Assembly (NCBI RefSeq): GCF_003669015.1
Contig: NZ_CP033069.1
Location: 3,420,501 to 3,484,500 of the forward strand
Source of the DNA: Acidovorax sp. 1608163
GTDB lineage: Bacteria; Pseudomonadota; Gammaproteobacteria; Burkholderiales; Burkholderiaceae_C
DNA length: 64,000 nt
Reading direction: 5' to 3'
This document shows, piece after piece, positions 1-8,410 of the stretch; the first letter of the stretch is position 1; the number at the start of each line of letters is the position of its first letter. A model generated the notes under the pieces. That model had not been told where the DNA came from. It made no database searches and saw nothing but the letters and a program-made list of their open reading frames with translations. Position numbers and translations under genes: made by a program.

Positions 1-702
1 ATCGGCCAGCGGCGGCGCCAGGGAGCGGGCCAGCGCGTCTTCTTGCCGAGGCATGGTGAGCAGCGCCTGGCCCGCGGCGCGTTCCAGCGTCACTTGCAGC
101 CCTGCGATGTCCATGCCCTGGGTGAGTACACCCGCCAGCGCGCTGACCGGCACTTCGGCCACGGCCAACATCTGGGTGCCATCGACCAGCCGCATCTGCC
201 GGGCCAGGTACAGCACACGCTCGGCGCTGACAAAGCTCACGGCCGGTGCGCTGACCATCAGCATCGAGACCGGTTGTTCAAACACCGATGCCGCAAAGCC
301 CGCAGGCAGTGACACCGATAGCGAGGCCCCGGCCGCGTCAGACGAAGCGAACACGCGCCCCTGCGTGTCCAACAGCGCCACATAGCGCACCATCAGGTTC
401 TGGCGGGCAGAGCTGCGCAGGCGTTGGCTGGCTACCTCAGGGTCCAGCCACTCGGGGCGCGCGCCTGACAGCTCCAGCATCTCGTCCATGCTGGCCAACA
501 ATACGTCCACCGCCAGCAAGGAGCGGTTGAGCGCCGACTCCGCGCTGGACACAAATCGACTGGCACCGCTGGCACTATCGGCCAGCGCCACCTGCCGGGC
601 GTTCAGGATGAGGGTAACGGCCACGGCCACCACGGCCAGCACGAACGACGCGACACCGCCCCACACGAAAAGTTTGATGCGCCGGGGTACCGCCACGTTC
701 AT
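1..702 (-). CDS. Membrane-bound sensor protein, N-terminal part (runs off window)
   Basis: These are the first 234 codons of a protein whose output domain lies outside the window. The ATG at 702 overlaps the stop codon of the upstream binding-protein gene (ATGA), so the two are probably translationally coupled. A single hydrophobic segment (about residues 12-33, core VLAVVAVAVTLIL) follows a short basic N-terminus. It is followed by at least 200 residues without another membrane segment, including VRYVALLDTQGRVFASSD and YLARQMRLVDGTQMLAV, which resemble Cache/PDC-type extracytoplasmic sensor folds. A histidine kinase or GGDEF/EAL protein would fit this layout, but no output domain is visible. 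The pairing with a solute-binding protein suggests that protein could deliver the ligand signal. That role is inference. Confidence 0.6.
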   Translation of the reverse strand, partial: MNVAVPRRIKLFVWGGVASFVLAVVAVAVTLILNARQVALADSASGASRFVSSAESALNRSLLAVDVLLASMDEMLELSGARPEWLDPEVASQRLRSSARQNLMVRYVALLDTQGRVFASSDAAGASLSVSLPAGFAASVFEQPVSMLMVSAPAVSFVSAERVLYLARQMRLVDGTQMLAVAEVPVSALAGVLTQGMDIAGLQVTLERAAGQALLTMPRQEDALARSLAPPLAD

Positions 703-1792
703 GGGGCTTTAGGGGCCATGATGCCGCGCACCGGCCCGATGGTGGAGTTCCAGACCTGGGCACAGCGGGCGCCACAGCGCTGCAGCCAACGTGGGAGCAC
801 GGTCGATGCCAGGATCTCACTGCGGCGGCGCTCATCCTGCGCCGACACAGGCACCACCACCAGACGCCCCTTGCGCCCACCAACGCACTCTGCCGCCCCC
901 CGGTTGCAGGCCATGCCATCGGCTGTTTCCCGCTCGGACTCCGCCCAGATGGAGGACTCCAGCTTGGGCAACTCGCGCCGCAACAACTCGCGCAGGTCTG
1001 CAGGCAACGCCGCCCAGGCCGTGCGATTGGCCCCAAACACCGCCAGCCCCCAAGTCACAGGCAGGGCGTGCACATGGGTCATGAGGGTGTGCAAACCCAA
1101 GGTGTTGCCCGACATGGTGCCGGTGATGGCGCAGTCGGTGTTGCCCGCCGTGAAGCTGGGCACGATCTGCGCAAACCCCGTCAGTACGGGCTCTGCGCCC
1201 AGGGCGCTCACAAAATCAGCCTGGGTGGACGAGGACACACGCACCCGCCGCCCCGACAAGTCCGACAGCCCACGCAATGGCTTGCCGCAAAACACCACCT
1301 GGGCTGGGTATACGTAAATGGCCAGAGGCTCCACCCCATGCTGCTCGCGCAGTGTCTTTTCCAGGTAGGGGCGGAATGCCGCCAGCGTGCTGCGCAGGGT
1401 GGCAATGTCAGGGTTCAACCCCGCCAGATCGGGGGCGGTGTACTCGGGGTACTGCGCCGTGAAGGAGCTCATCAGCGCCGTGCCAAACGGCACCACCCCC
1501 AGCTGCAACAAGCGCAGCATTTCGGTGCCCGGCACGCCAGCACGGTCAAAAGGGACGATCTCAGCGCTGTAGCGCCCACCGCTCAGGCGGGCGAGGTCAT
1601 GCTTCCAAAACGGCTCTTCGCGGCGCGTGTATTGGCTCAGGTCTGCCAAGCCCCCACGACACGCAGGTGGTAAGGCGCCGCCTGCGGCTTGGCCTGGGGC
1701 CATGCCGCCGTAGCCACCAAACCGCCCGCGCAGCAGCACGCCAGAGCAGCGCAGTGGCGAAGCAATCGCAGCGGACGTGATAGGCGAAACAT
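699..1792 (-). CDS. TRAP-type (DctP-like) solute-binding protein, interrupted by a one-base frameshift
   Basis: This is a periplasmic binding protein of the TRAP dicarboxylate family, about 364 residues after correction. The start at 1792 gives a basic, hydrophobic signal sequence (RLLRHCAALACCCAGGLVAT). The first ~45 residues are in one frame and the rest (from DLSQYTRREEPFWKHDLARL) in another. They join exactly if the C5 run at 1651-1655 is read as C6, restoring LRVVGGLADLSQY. Family features in the body include RYSAEIVPFDRAGVPGTEML, the ligand-arginine region SGRRVRVSSSTQADFVSALG and the PVLTGFAQIVPSFTAGNTDCA stretch in two parts. The stop overlaps the ATG of the sensor gene downstream. 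No TRAP permease genes are nearby, so a signalling role is possible. It is either a true frameshift or a base-calling error; I favour error because five other genes here share the pattern. Confidence 0.75.
1651..1655. other. Homopolymer C5, probable site of a missing base
   Basis: Adding one C here (one G on the coding strand) fuses the signal-peptide frame to the body of the TRAP-type binding protein without any other change. Confidence 0.7.
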
Positions 1793-2014
1793 GGCAGCCG
1801 GACAACCCTGGTTTGTGAGGAGTCTTGCTTCTCCCAATCGGAAAAGCCAAAAAGCACCACCCTGCGGGCCACAGGCGTAGCGGCGCCCATTGTGCCTACG
1901 CTACGCCCGCACCATCCCCCAAATAACCACGTTTGGACACATTTAATTGACACTAATCAAGAGCAGGCGCCCACCTCGAGCACCGCTCACCTGCGTTGCA
2001 CGACTTGACCGGGC

Positions 2015-2842
2015 TCAAGCCCCTGGGTAAGCGCCGCCGTCGGCCAACACATTCTGGCCCGTCATGTAGGCAGCATGCACGCTGCACAAAAATGCGCAAA
2101 TAGCCCCGAACTCCTCAGGCGTGCCATACCGCCCGGCGGGAATCTGCGCCTGCTGCGACGCGCGGATTTCATCCAGTGCCTTGCCCGTCTTGGCCGCAGC
2201 CGCGCCGATGGTGGCTGCGAGCCGGTCGGTATCGAACTTGCCGGGCAGCAGGTTGTTGATGGTGACACCCTGCGCAGCCAGCTTGCTGCGGGCCACACCC
2301 GCCACAAAGCCCGTGAGGCCGCTGCGCGCACCGTTGGACAAACCCAACACGTCAATCGGCGCCTTCACCGCGCTGGAGGTGATGTTGATCACCCGACCAA
2401 AACCGCGCGCCGCCATGCCATCCACAGTGGCCTTGATCAGCTCAATGGGCGTGAGCATATTGGCGTCCACCGCTTTGATCCAAGCATCTCGGCCCCAGTC
2501 ACGAAAGTCCCCTGGGGGTGGCCCACCCGCATTGGTGACCACAATGTCAAAGTCGCGCCCCGGCCCGCCTGCTGCGGCAAACACCGCATCACGGCCCTGC
2601 GCCGTGGTGATGTCGGCCGCGACGGCGATCACCACAGGTTGCGGGTGTTTCAGCCCTCCAGCGCTGATCTGAATGGCGCTGTCAGCTATCAATTTTGCAG
2701 CAGACTGAGCCAGCACATCGGCGTTGCGAGCGTTGATCACCACGTTCACACCCTCGCGCACCAAGGCCTGCGCGCACCCCAACCCCAAGCCTTTGCTGGC
2801 ACCACACACCAGCGCCCATTTGCCCGCAATTCCCAAATCCAT
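2015..2842 (-). CDS. Short-chain dehydrogenase/reductase family protein with an atypical active site
   Basis: This is a 275-residue Rossmann-fold SDR protein. The start at 2842 has a GGAG box 8 bases upstream and begins MDLGIAGKWALVCGASKGLG, which carries the nucleotide-binding TGxxxGxG-type turn (GASKGLGLG). The NAGG motif (VVTNAGGPPPGDF) and the strand ending in ITSS, with the catalytic-region serine, are present. At the usual YxxxK position the protein reads SNGARSG, so the canonical Tyr and Lys are absent. Some SDR subfamilies share this feature, and catalysis by the usual mechanism is doubtful. Residues about 48-65 (KLIADSAIQISAGG) are encoded by a copy of the local palindromic repeat, an in-frame insertion. 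It stands alone, divergent from the SH3 gene. Substrate unknown. Confidence 0.85.
   Translation of the reverse strand: MDLGIAGKWALVCGASKGLGLGCAQALVREGVNVVINARNADVLAQSAAKLIADSAIQISAGGLKHPQPVVIAVAADITTAQGRDAVFAAAGGPGRDFDIVVTNAGGPPPGDFRDWGRDAWIKAVDANMLTPIELIKATVDGMAARGFGRVINITSSAVKAPIDVLGLSNGARSGLTGFVAGVARSKLAAQGVTINNLLPGKFDTDRLAATIGAAAAKTGKALDEIRASQQAQIPAGRYGTPEEFGAICAFLCSVHAAYMTGQNVLADGGAYPGA
2646..2698. repeat. Palindromic Comamonad-type repeat, copy 1 (inside a coding region)
   Basis: It contains CCAGCGCTGATCTGAATGGC and GTCAGCTATCAATTTT, a degenerate version of the repeat core (CTAGCGCTT arm, AGCTATCAA tail). It is unusual in lying wholly inside the dehydrogenase gene and being translated. 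Confidence 0.7.
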
Positions 2843-2904
2843 AACAATCTCCGGTTTGAATGTTGATGCTTGATTCCAAAGCATCATAAATTGAGGCATC
2901 CACC

Positions 2905-3600
2905 ATGAACTGGCTGAACCACCTAGCCCTTGCCAGCGGCTTGGCTTTGACTGTTGCGATCCCCTTTGGCACGGCGCACGCGCAGACTGCCGTGGTCAAA
3001 CGCTCGACGGAACTGCGCGAATCCCCCGCAGACAACGCCCCCAGTCTGGGCTCCATCCCCGCCAACACGCAGGTCACGCGGACTTCCGAGCGCAATGGCC
3101 CGTGGGTCAAGGTGCAAACCCCTGAGGGCGCCAGCGGCTGGGTGCACAACTTCGACATGGGGGCCGCCAACTCAGCAGCCCCATCGGGCAACAACAACGC
3201 CAGCACCGGCAACATGCGCACCCTGGGCGGCGTGCTGGGCCGGGGCGGCACCAGCACCACCACCCCCACCAGCACCGCCGGCACGCGGGGCTGGGGGAAT
3301 GGCAAAGGCGCACAGGCCCCCGCCGGAGCCCACCAGTCGCAAGATGGGGAAGATGACGACATGGGCGAAGAGACCCCCGCCCCCACCAAGGGACAGCAAG
3401 GGGCACGCAACGCCAACACGGGCAATGGCAACAAGGCATCGGCCTACCAGCGCCCTCCCAGCAACAACCCACAAGCCCCTGCGGCCCCGGGCCTGTCGAC
3501 CTATTCGTCGGGCAACAATAACAACTGGGGCATGGGCAACAACAACAACAACAACAACAACAACAACGGTGGTGCCAACAGCTGGGGCAACAACAAGTAA
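2905..3600 (+). CDS. Secreted bacterial SH3-domain protein with Asn-rich tail
   Basis: This is a 231-residue exported protein. Residues 1-27 are a signal peptide (hydrophobic core LALASGLALTVAIPFG, cleavage near AHA-QT). Residues about 28-90 are a bacterial SH3 (SH3b) domain with the typical TELRESPADNAPSLG start and GPWVKVQ...GASGWVHNFDM end. Such domains usually bind cell-wall or peptide ligands. The remaining 140 residues are low complexity, rich in Gly, Asn, Thr and Ala. They end in a run of ten Asn encoded by ten AAC codons and then GGANSWGNNK. It diverges from the dehydrogenase gene. Function is unknown; a periplasmic or envelope location is inferred from the signal peptide. Confidence 0.85.
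   Translation: MNWLNHLALASGLALTVAIPFGTAHAQTAVVKRSTELRESPADNAPSLGSIPANTQVTRTSERNGPWVKVQTPEGASGWVHNFDMGAANSAAPSGNNNASTGNMRTLGGVLGRGGTSTTTPTSTAGTRGWGNGKGAQAPAGAHQSQDGEDDDMGEETPAPTKGQQGARNANTGNGNKASAYQRPPSNNPQAPAAPGLSTYSSGNNNNWGMGNNNNNNNNNNGGANSWGNNK
3538..3567 (+). repeat. (AAC)10 trinucleotide microsatellite
   Basis: Ten tandem AAC units encode ten consecutive Asn near the C-terminus of the SH3-domain protein. Copy-number changes would lengthen or shorten the Asn run without shifting frame. Confidence 0.95.
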
Positions 3601-3610
3601 GGCAGCCCCC

Positions 3611-3644
3611 CAAAAAAGCAGGGGCCCGCGCTGCGGGCTCCTGG
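3611..3644 (-). terminator. Intrinsic terminator of the EamA gene
   Basis: On the minus strand the hairpin GCCCGCAGCGCGGGC is followed by CCCTGC and six T. It sits directly after the EamA stop, in the gap between two convergent genes, and may also serve the SH3 gene. Confidence 0.7.
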
Positions 3645-4586
3645 CTAGCCTCCCACCGCCTTGCGCGCCAGGCGGGTGAACACAAAGATCCCCGCCACCA
3701 CCAGGCAGGTGCCCACGGCCAGCCACAGCGTGAAGGGCTCCCCCAAGATCCAGATGCCCATGAAGATGGTGGACAAGGGCCCCACCATGCCAGCCTGCGC
3801 CGCCATACCGGCCCCAATGCGCTCAATGGCCATCATCACCATGAGCACCGGTGCCGCCGTGCACAGCGTGGCGTTGAGCACCGACAACCACAGCACCTGC
3901 GGGGCCACGATGGCGGCACTGAGCGGCCGCAGCACCACAAACTGAACCAGACAGCAGATGCACGCCACGGTGGTGGCGAGCCCGACCAGGCGCAATGCGC
4001 CGATGCGCTGGACCATCTCTCCGCTGTACACAAGGTAAACGGCATAGCTCACAGCGCTGAGAAACACCAGCAACGCCCCCCACGCCGCCTGCCCGCCCTG
4101 CGATTGGGCCTCTAGCCCAAAGACCAGCACCACCCCGCAGTAGCTGATGAGCATGCCCACCGCCTGCCCCCAATGGATGCGCTTGCCGTACAGCGCCCAG
4201 CCCAGCAGCACCACCAAGGTGGGGTTGAGATAGAGAATCAGCCGCTCCAGGCTGGCCGTGATGTAGACCAGCCCGGCAAAATCCAGAAAGCTGGCCAGGT
4301 AATACCCCGTCACCCCCAGCCCCAGCACCCCCCACACATCCTTGCGCGACAACGGCGGCTTGCCCCGGCTGGCCCACCAGGCCATCGCGGCAAAGATGGG
4401 CAGCGCAAACAGCATGCGGTACATGATGAGCGTGACCGCATCCACCCCATGCCGGTAGGCCAACTTGACGATGATGGCCTTGGCGCTGAAGGCGATGGAG
4501 CCCAGCAACGCCAGCGCAAGACCTACCGCCAAGCCAGAGGCAGGAGGTTTGGCTGGCGATGCGGGGGCGGGATTGGACACGGGCAT
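3645..4586 (-). CDS. EamA/DMT-family permease
   Basis: This is an inner-membrane drug/metabolite transporter superfamily protein, 313 residues, with about ten hydrophobic segments. The two EamA repeats cover roughly residues 15-150 and 165-300. I chose the ATG at 4586 because an AGGAAG box sits just before it and the longer frame upstream lacks hydrophobic or conserved character. Family-typical features are GSIAFSAKAIIVKLAYRHGV, with a polar residue in the first helix, and the LERLILYLNPTLVVLLGW turn in the middle. Members export small metabolites such as amino acids; the substrate cannot be read from sequence. It follows DUF3422 on the same strand, 222 bp downstream. Confidence 0.85.
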   Translation of the reverse strand: MPVSNPAPASPAKPPASGLAVGLALALLGSIAFSAKAIIVKLAYRHGVDAVTLIMYRMLFALPIFAAMAWWASRGKPPLSRKDVWGVLGLGVTGYYLASFLDFAGLVYITASLERLILYLNPTLVVLLGWALYGKRIHWGQAVGMLISYCGVVLVFGLEAQSQGGQAAWGALLVFLSAVSYAVYLVYSGEMVQRIGALRLVGLATTVACICCLVQFVVLRPLSAAIVAPQVLWLSVLNATLCTAAPVLMVMMAIERIGAGMAAQAGMVGPLSTIFMGIWILGEPFTLWLAVGTCLVVAGIFVFTRLARKAVGG

Positions 4587-4808
4587 TCTTCCTAGCAAAG
4601 GGGCAAGCGACGGGGTAAGCAACGGCCGACACATCGGCACACGCCGAGTGCATCGCAAACAGCACCGGCACGTGCCAGTGTGGCACGGCCCCGAGCCTGA
4701 CGGGCATCGGAACTGAGGGTGGCGGGCCACGCCGCACAAGATGCCTGCAAAGCGCACACCTCGGGCAGCCTCACAGGAGCCCAAAGGGCAAGCAGCCCTG
4801 TAAAAACC

Positions 4809-6104
4809 TCAGTGCTTGCGGAACAGCCGGTGGTGCAAGCGCCGCAGCGACCACCAGACCCCCAGGGCCACCACAGGGATGGCGATGGCCGCGGTGGATT
4901 CTGGTGACAGCGGCCACCCCAGCGCTTTGCCCCCTTTGGCCAGGTAAGACACCAAGCCCACGATGTAGTAGGTGATGGCAGCCACCGACAGGCCCTCCAC
5001 CGTGGACTGCAGCTTGAGCTGCAAATCCTGCCGCTGGTTCATGGTGGCCAGCAAGGCCTGGCTGCTTTGCTGCTGCTCGATCTCGACCCGGGTGCGCAGC
5101 AGATTGCTCATGCGCGAGACCCGCTGCGACAGCGCATCCTGGCGGCGCGCGGCCCACTCACAGGTGCTGCGCGCAGGGGTCAGGCGCCGGTCCATGAACT
5201 CACCGATGGTCTGCATGCCTGCCAGGCGCGACTCGGCAATGTCCTGGATGCGCTTGTCCACCAGTTCAAAGTAAGCGCTGCTGGCCGAGAAGCGGGAATG
5301 CGTGGCCGCGTACTGGCTCTCCACCTGCCCGGCCAGCCGGGTCAGGCGGTCCAGCAGCGCGGGCTCATCGTCGCGGTTGGCCGTGCGGATGGCGTTGGCC
5401 AGCTCGGCCAGCTCGCGCTCGGCAAAGGCCAGTACAGAAGAAGCCTCGCGCGCAGCAGGCAGGCCCAGCAGCGCGGCCATGCGGTAGGTTTCAATTTCCA
5501 GCAGGCGCTGCACCAGGCGGCCCAGGCGGCGGGGCGTCATGCCACCGGCCAGCAGCACCATGCGCGAAAAACCATCGGCATGGATGGCGAAGTCGGTGTA
5601 CACCTCACCGTGCCCATCGGCCACGGTCGATGCCACCAGCGTGTCTTCGTGCAGCACATGCTTGACGAGCGTGCCGGACCCAAACTGGTGCGTGGGCAAC
5701 GCCCACAAGTTCAGGCTACAAAGGCACTGCCCCGGCAAAGCGGCCAGCCACTCACGCGGCACCGCCGTCGTCGCACTCACGGGCTCGCGCTCTCCAAACG
5801 CGTCCATGGCCGTGGGCACCATGAAGGTCCAGGAGACAAACTCGGTGTGCAGTTCCCAGCGAATGCGAAAGGCCCCCAGGTCCATGCGCAAGTGGGTGGT
5901 GTCTGCATCGGGCAAAGCCAGATGGTGGTCTCTGAGCAGCGCGGCCACATGCGCCCGGCTGGCCTCGCGTTCTGCGGCATCGGCCAGCATCACGACATGG
6001 GCGATGGCCAGGGGCGAAGACATGGCCTCTGGCGGGCGGGCGTGGATTTCGTTGTGCAGCAAGACCCGGTGCGGGTGCTGCGTGGGGCGGATCGTGGGTG
6101 GCAT
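4809..6104 (-). CDS. DUF3422 family membrane protein
   Basis: This is a 431-residue protein of the DUF3422 family, common in beta- and alpha-proteobacteria and of unknown function. The start at 6104 (MPPTIRPTQHPHRVLLHNEI) follows an AGGGA box. The family-specific N-terminal pattern HRVLLHNEIHARPPEAM is present. The middle (about residues 200-350) is rich in charged helices (ERELAELANAIRTANRDDEP, ARRQDALSQRVSRMSNLLR). Two hydrophobic segments near the C-terminus (LSVAAITYYIVGLVSYLAKG and TAAIAIPVVALGVWWSLRRL) would anchor it in the membrane. That is the layout of a cytoplasmic domain on a C-terminal anchor. No partner gene is evident. Confidence 0.85.
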   Translation of the reverse strand: MPPTIRPTQHPHRVLLHNEIHARPPEAMSSPLAIAHVVMLADAAEREASRAHVAALLRDHHLALPDADTTHLRMDLGAFRIRWELHTEFVSWTFMVPTAMDAFGEREPVSATTAVPREWLAALPGQCLCSLNLWALPTHQFGSGTLVKHVLHEDTLVASTVADGHGEVYTDFAIHADGFSRMVLLAGGMTPRRLGRLVQRLLEIETYRMAALLGLPAAREASSVLAFAERELAELANAIRTANRDDEPALLDRLTRLAGQVESQYAATHSRFSASSAYFELVDKRIQDIAESRLAGMQTIGEFMDRRLTPARSTCEWAARRQDALSQRVSRMSNLLRTRVEIEQQQSSQALLATMNQRQDLQLKLQSTVEGLSVAAITYYIVGLVSYLAKGGKALGWPLSPESTAAIAIPVVALGVWWSLRRLHHRLFRKH

Positions 6105-6173
6105 GGAAATCCCTGAAGGCTGGCCACCATTGTGTACCGAGCCCCTTGCACGACCTGAGACCCAACGACAAAA

Positions 6174-6201
6174 AACAACGGCACCCGAAGGTGCCGTTGT
6201 T
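6174..6201 (-). terminator. Intrinsic terminator of tctBA
   Basis: A perfect 12-bp stem (AACAACGGCACC against GGTGCCGTTGTT) has a four-base loop and is followed on the minus strand by a T-rich tract. It lies about 50 bp after the tctA stop. Confidence 0.9.
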
Positions 6202-6253
6202 TTGGTAGGGCGCAAGTCCAAAGGGGCGCGGGCCTTTGCCCCGCCCCACTGGC

Positions 6254-7764
6254 TTATTCCTCGACGAAGGCTTCTTCGCGCTTGTTCTTCACGGCAGGCA
6301 GCAGCACGATGATCAGCAGCAGCAGAGCAGCTGCCAACAAACCGGCCGACAGCGGACGCGTGACAAACACGCTCCAGTCACCACGCGACAGCAGCAGCGC
6401 ACGGCGCAGGTTTTCTTCCATCATCGGGCCCAGGATGAAGCCCAGCAGCAACGGTGCAGGCTCGGTACCCAGCTTGTGGAAGATGTAGCCAATCAAGCCA
6501 AACGCGCCCACCATCCACACGTCAAACGTGTTGTTGTTGGTGGAGTACACACCCACCGCGCAGAACAGCACGATGGAGGGGAACAACCAGCGGTAAGGCA
6601 CGGTGAGCAGCTTGATCCAGATGCCGATCAGCGGCAGGTTCAGGATCACGAGCATGGCGTTGCCGATCCACATCGAAGCGATCAGGCCCCAGAACAGTTC
6701 TGGGTTGCTGGTCATCACCTGGGGACCAGGCTGGATGTTGTGGATGGTCATCGCACCCACCATCAGCGCCATCACTGCGTTGGGGGGATACCCAGGGTCA
6801 GCAGTGGAATGAACGAGGTTTGCGAACCCGCGTTGTTGGCAGACTCAGGCGAGGCCACACCACGGATGTTGCCTTGGCCGAAAGGCACTTCGCCAGGACG
6901 CAGCTTGGTCTTCTTTTCGAGCGTGTAGGCAGCAAACGCGGCCAGCAACGCACCGCCGCCGGGCAAGATACCCAGAGCAGAGCCCAGCAACGTACCGCGC
7001 AGCACGGCTGGCACCATGTTCTTGAAGTCTTCCTTGGTGGGGAACAGGCCTTCCACCTTGGCTGTGAACACTTCGCGGTCTTCATCAGGGCGCGACAGGT
7101 TGGCAATGATTTCGCCGTAACCAAACACGCCCATGGCGATGGTCACGAAGCCAATGCCGTCGGTCAGTTCAGGGATGTCGAAGCTGAAACGGGCCACACC
7201 CGAGTTCACGTCGGTACCCACCAAACCCAGCAGCAGACCCAATACGATCATGGCCACAGCCTTGAGCAGCGAGCCCGAGGCCAGCACCACGGCGCCAATC
7301 AGGCCCAGCACCATCAGCGAGAAGTATTCGGCAGGGCCGAACTTGAAGGCCACTTCGGTCAGCGGAGGAGCGAAGGCCGCCAGGATCAGCGTGCCCACGC
7401 AGCCAGCGAAGAACGAGCCCAGGCCCGCAGCCGCCAACGCAGGACCCGCTCGGCCCTTGCGCGCCATCTGATAGCCATCGATCACCGTCACCACCGACGA
7501 AGACTCGCCAGGCAAGTTCACCAAGATGGCGGTGGTCGAACCACCGTATTGCGCGCCGTAGTAAATACCGGCCAGCATGATCAGCGCAGCCACAGGGGGC
7601 AGCGCGTAAGTGGCGGGCAGCAGCATGGCGATGGTGGCCACAGGGCCAATGCCTGGCAACACACCAATCAGCGTGCCCAACAGGCAGCCGATAAAGCAGT
7701 AAACGAGGTTTTGGAACGTAAAGGCGACGCCGAAGCCGAGCGCCAGGTTGTTAATCAAGTCCAT
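6254..7764 (-). CDS. tctA: Tripartite tricarboxylate transporter large permease TctA, interrupted by a one-base frameshift
   Basis: TctA is the large multi-pass permease of the TTT family, which takes up citrate-like carboxylates with a TctC binding protein. The 7764 start has an AGGAG box and gives MDLINNLALGFGVAF. Family motifs are GVLPGIGPVATIAMLLPATY and GGSTTAILVNLPGESSSVVT. The frame breaks after LLTLGIPP at the G6 run 6782-6787. Reading G7 restores GIPPNAVMALMVGAMTIHN and an uninterrupted protein of about 503 residues, the normal family size. As written, translation would stop two codons later, losing about a third of the protein. It lies 15 bp downstream of tctB. No tctC is in the window, so the binding protein must come from elsewhere. 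A sequencing error is the likeliest cause of the break. Confidence 0.9.
6782..6787. other. Homopolymer G6, probable site of a missing base
   Basis: One more G here restores the conserved TctA segment GIPPNAVMALMVG across the two frames. Confidence 0.8.
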
Positions 7765-7779
7765 GGAGGTGCTCCTGCC

Positions 7780-8268
7780 TTAACCCGAAATGAAACTAGG
7801 CCACACCGGGAACTGCAACTTCAGCGCCCACACGAAAGCCACATAGCTGCCAGCCGCCAACACGGTGGCCAGCACAAACACGGCCTTGGCATTGAACTCA
7901 TTGCCCGCCAGGCTGGCAATGAAGGTCAAGGCGTAGATGCCAACGATCAGGCCCATGGCGGGGACACCGATGCTGGGCAGGCCGCCGAGCAAGATGCCAA
8001 ACGCAAAGTTGGCTGCCAGGATGAAGAACAGCGGCTTCCAGGCCCACTTGCCGATCTTGTCGCCATCGGCGGTCTCCACGGTGGTCGCCTTGAAGGTGAT
8101 CACCAAGCCGATGATGGCCAGCAAGATACCCAGGATCAGTGGGAAATAGCCGGGGCCCATGCGGGCTCCATTGCCGATGTTGTACGTGGTCGCTCCCCAC
8201 GCAAACGCTGTCCCGACGCCCATAAACATGAGGCCGGAAAAAAAGTCTTTCTGACTCTTGATATTCAC
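7780..8268 (-). CDS. tctB: Tripartite tricarboxylate transporter small membrane subunit TctB
   Basis: TctB is the small four-helix subunit that pairs with TctA. I chose GTG at 8268 (VNIKSQKDFFSGLMFMGVGT), with GGGG upstream, because homologous proteins begin at this amphipathic stretch and the longer frame before it is non-hydrophobic. The 162 residues contain MGPGYFPLILGILLAIIGLV, typical of the family, and three further hydrophobic segments (PLFFILAANFAFGILLGGL, GLIVGIYALTFIASLAG, AVFVLATVLAAGSYVAFVW). It is the first gene of a two-gene operon, 15 bp ahead of tctA, with a 142-bp leader separating it from the ATPase gene upstream. Confidence 0.85.
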   Translation of the reverse strand: MNIKSQKDFFSGLMFMGVGTAFAWGATTYNIGNGARMGPGYFPLILGILLAIIGLVITFKATTVETADGDKIGKWAWKPLFFILAANFAFGILLGGLPSIGVPAMGLIVGIYALTFIASLAGNEFNAKAVFVLATVLAAGSYVAFVWALKLQFPVWPSFISG

Positions 8269-8410
8269 GAGTGTGTCCCCTTCAGGAAATTCGGATCGGC
8301 CGATTGTGGTGGCCCGGGTCCAGCGACTCGATGTGGATTCCACCTACATTCGGTAACGCCCCTATGGGAGAGGAGACACACCCCGGGAAAACCCCGACCC
8401 TTGCAATGCT

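Noticed and set aside
6254..6775. A separate second gene for the C-terminal third of TctA
   Set aside because: The ATG at 6775 is an internal methionine of the conserved GIPPNAVMALMVG segment; a single missing base explains the split.
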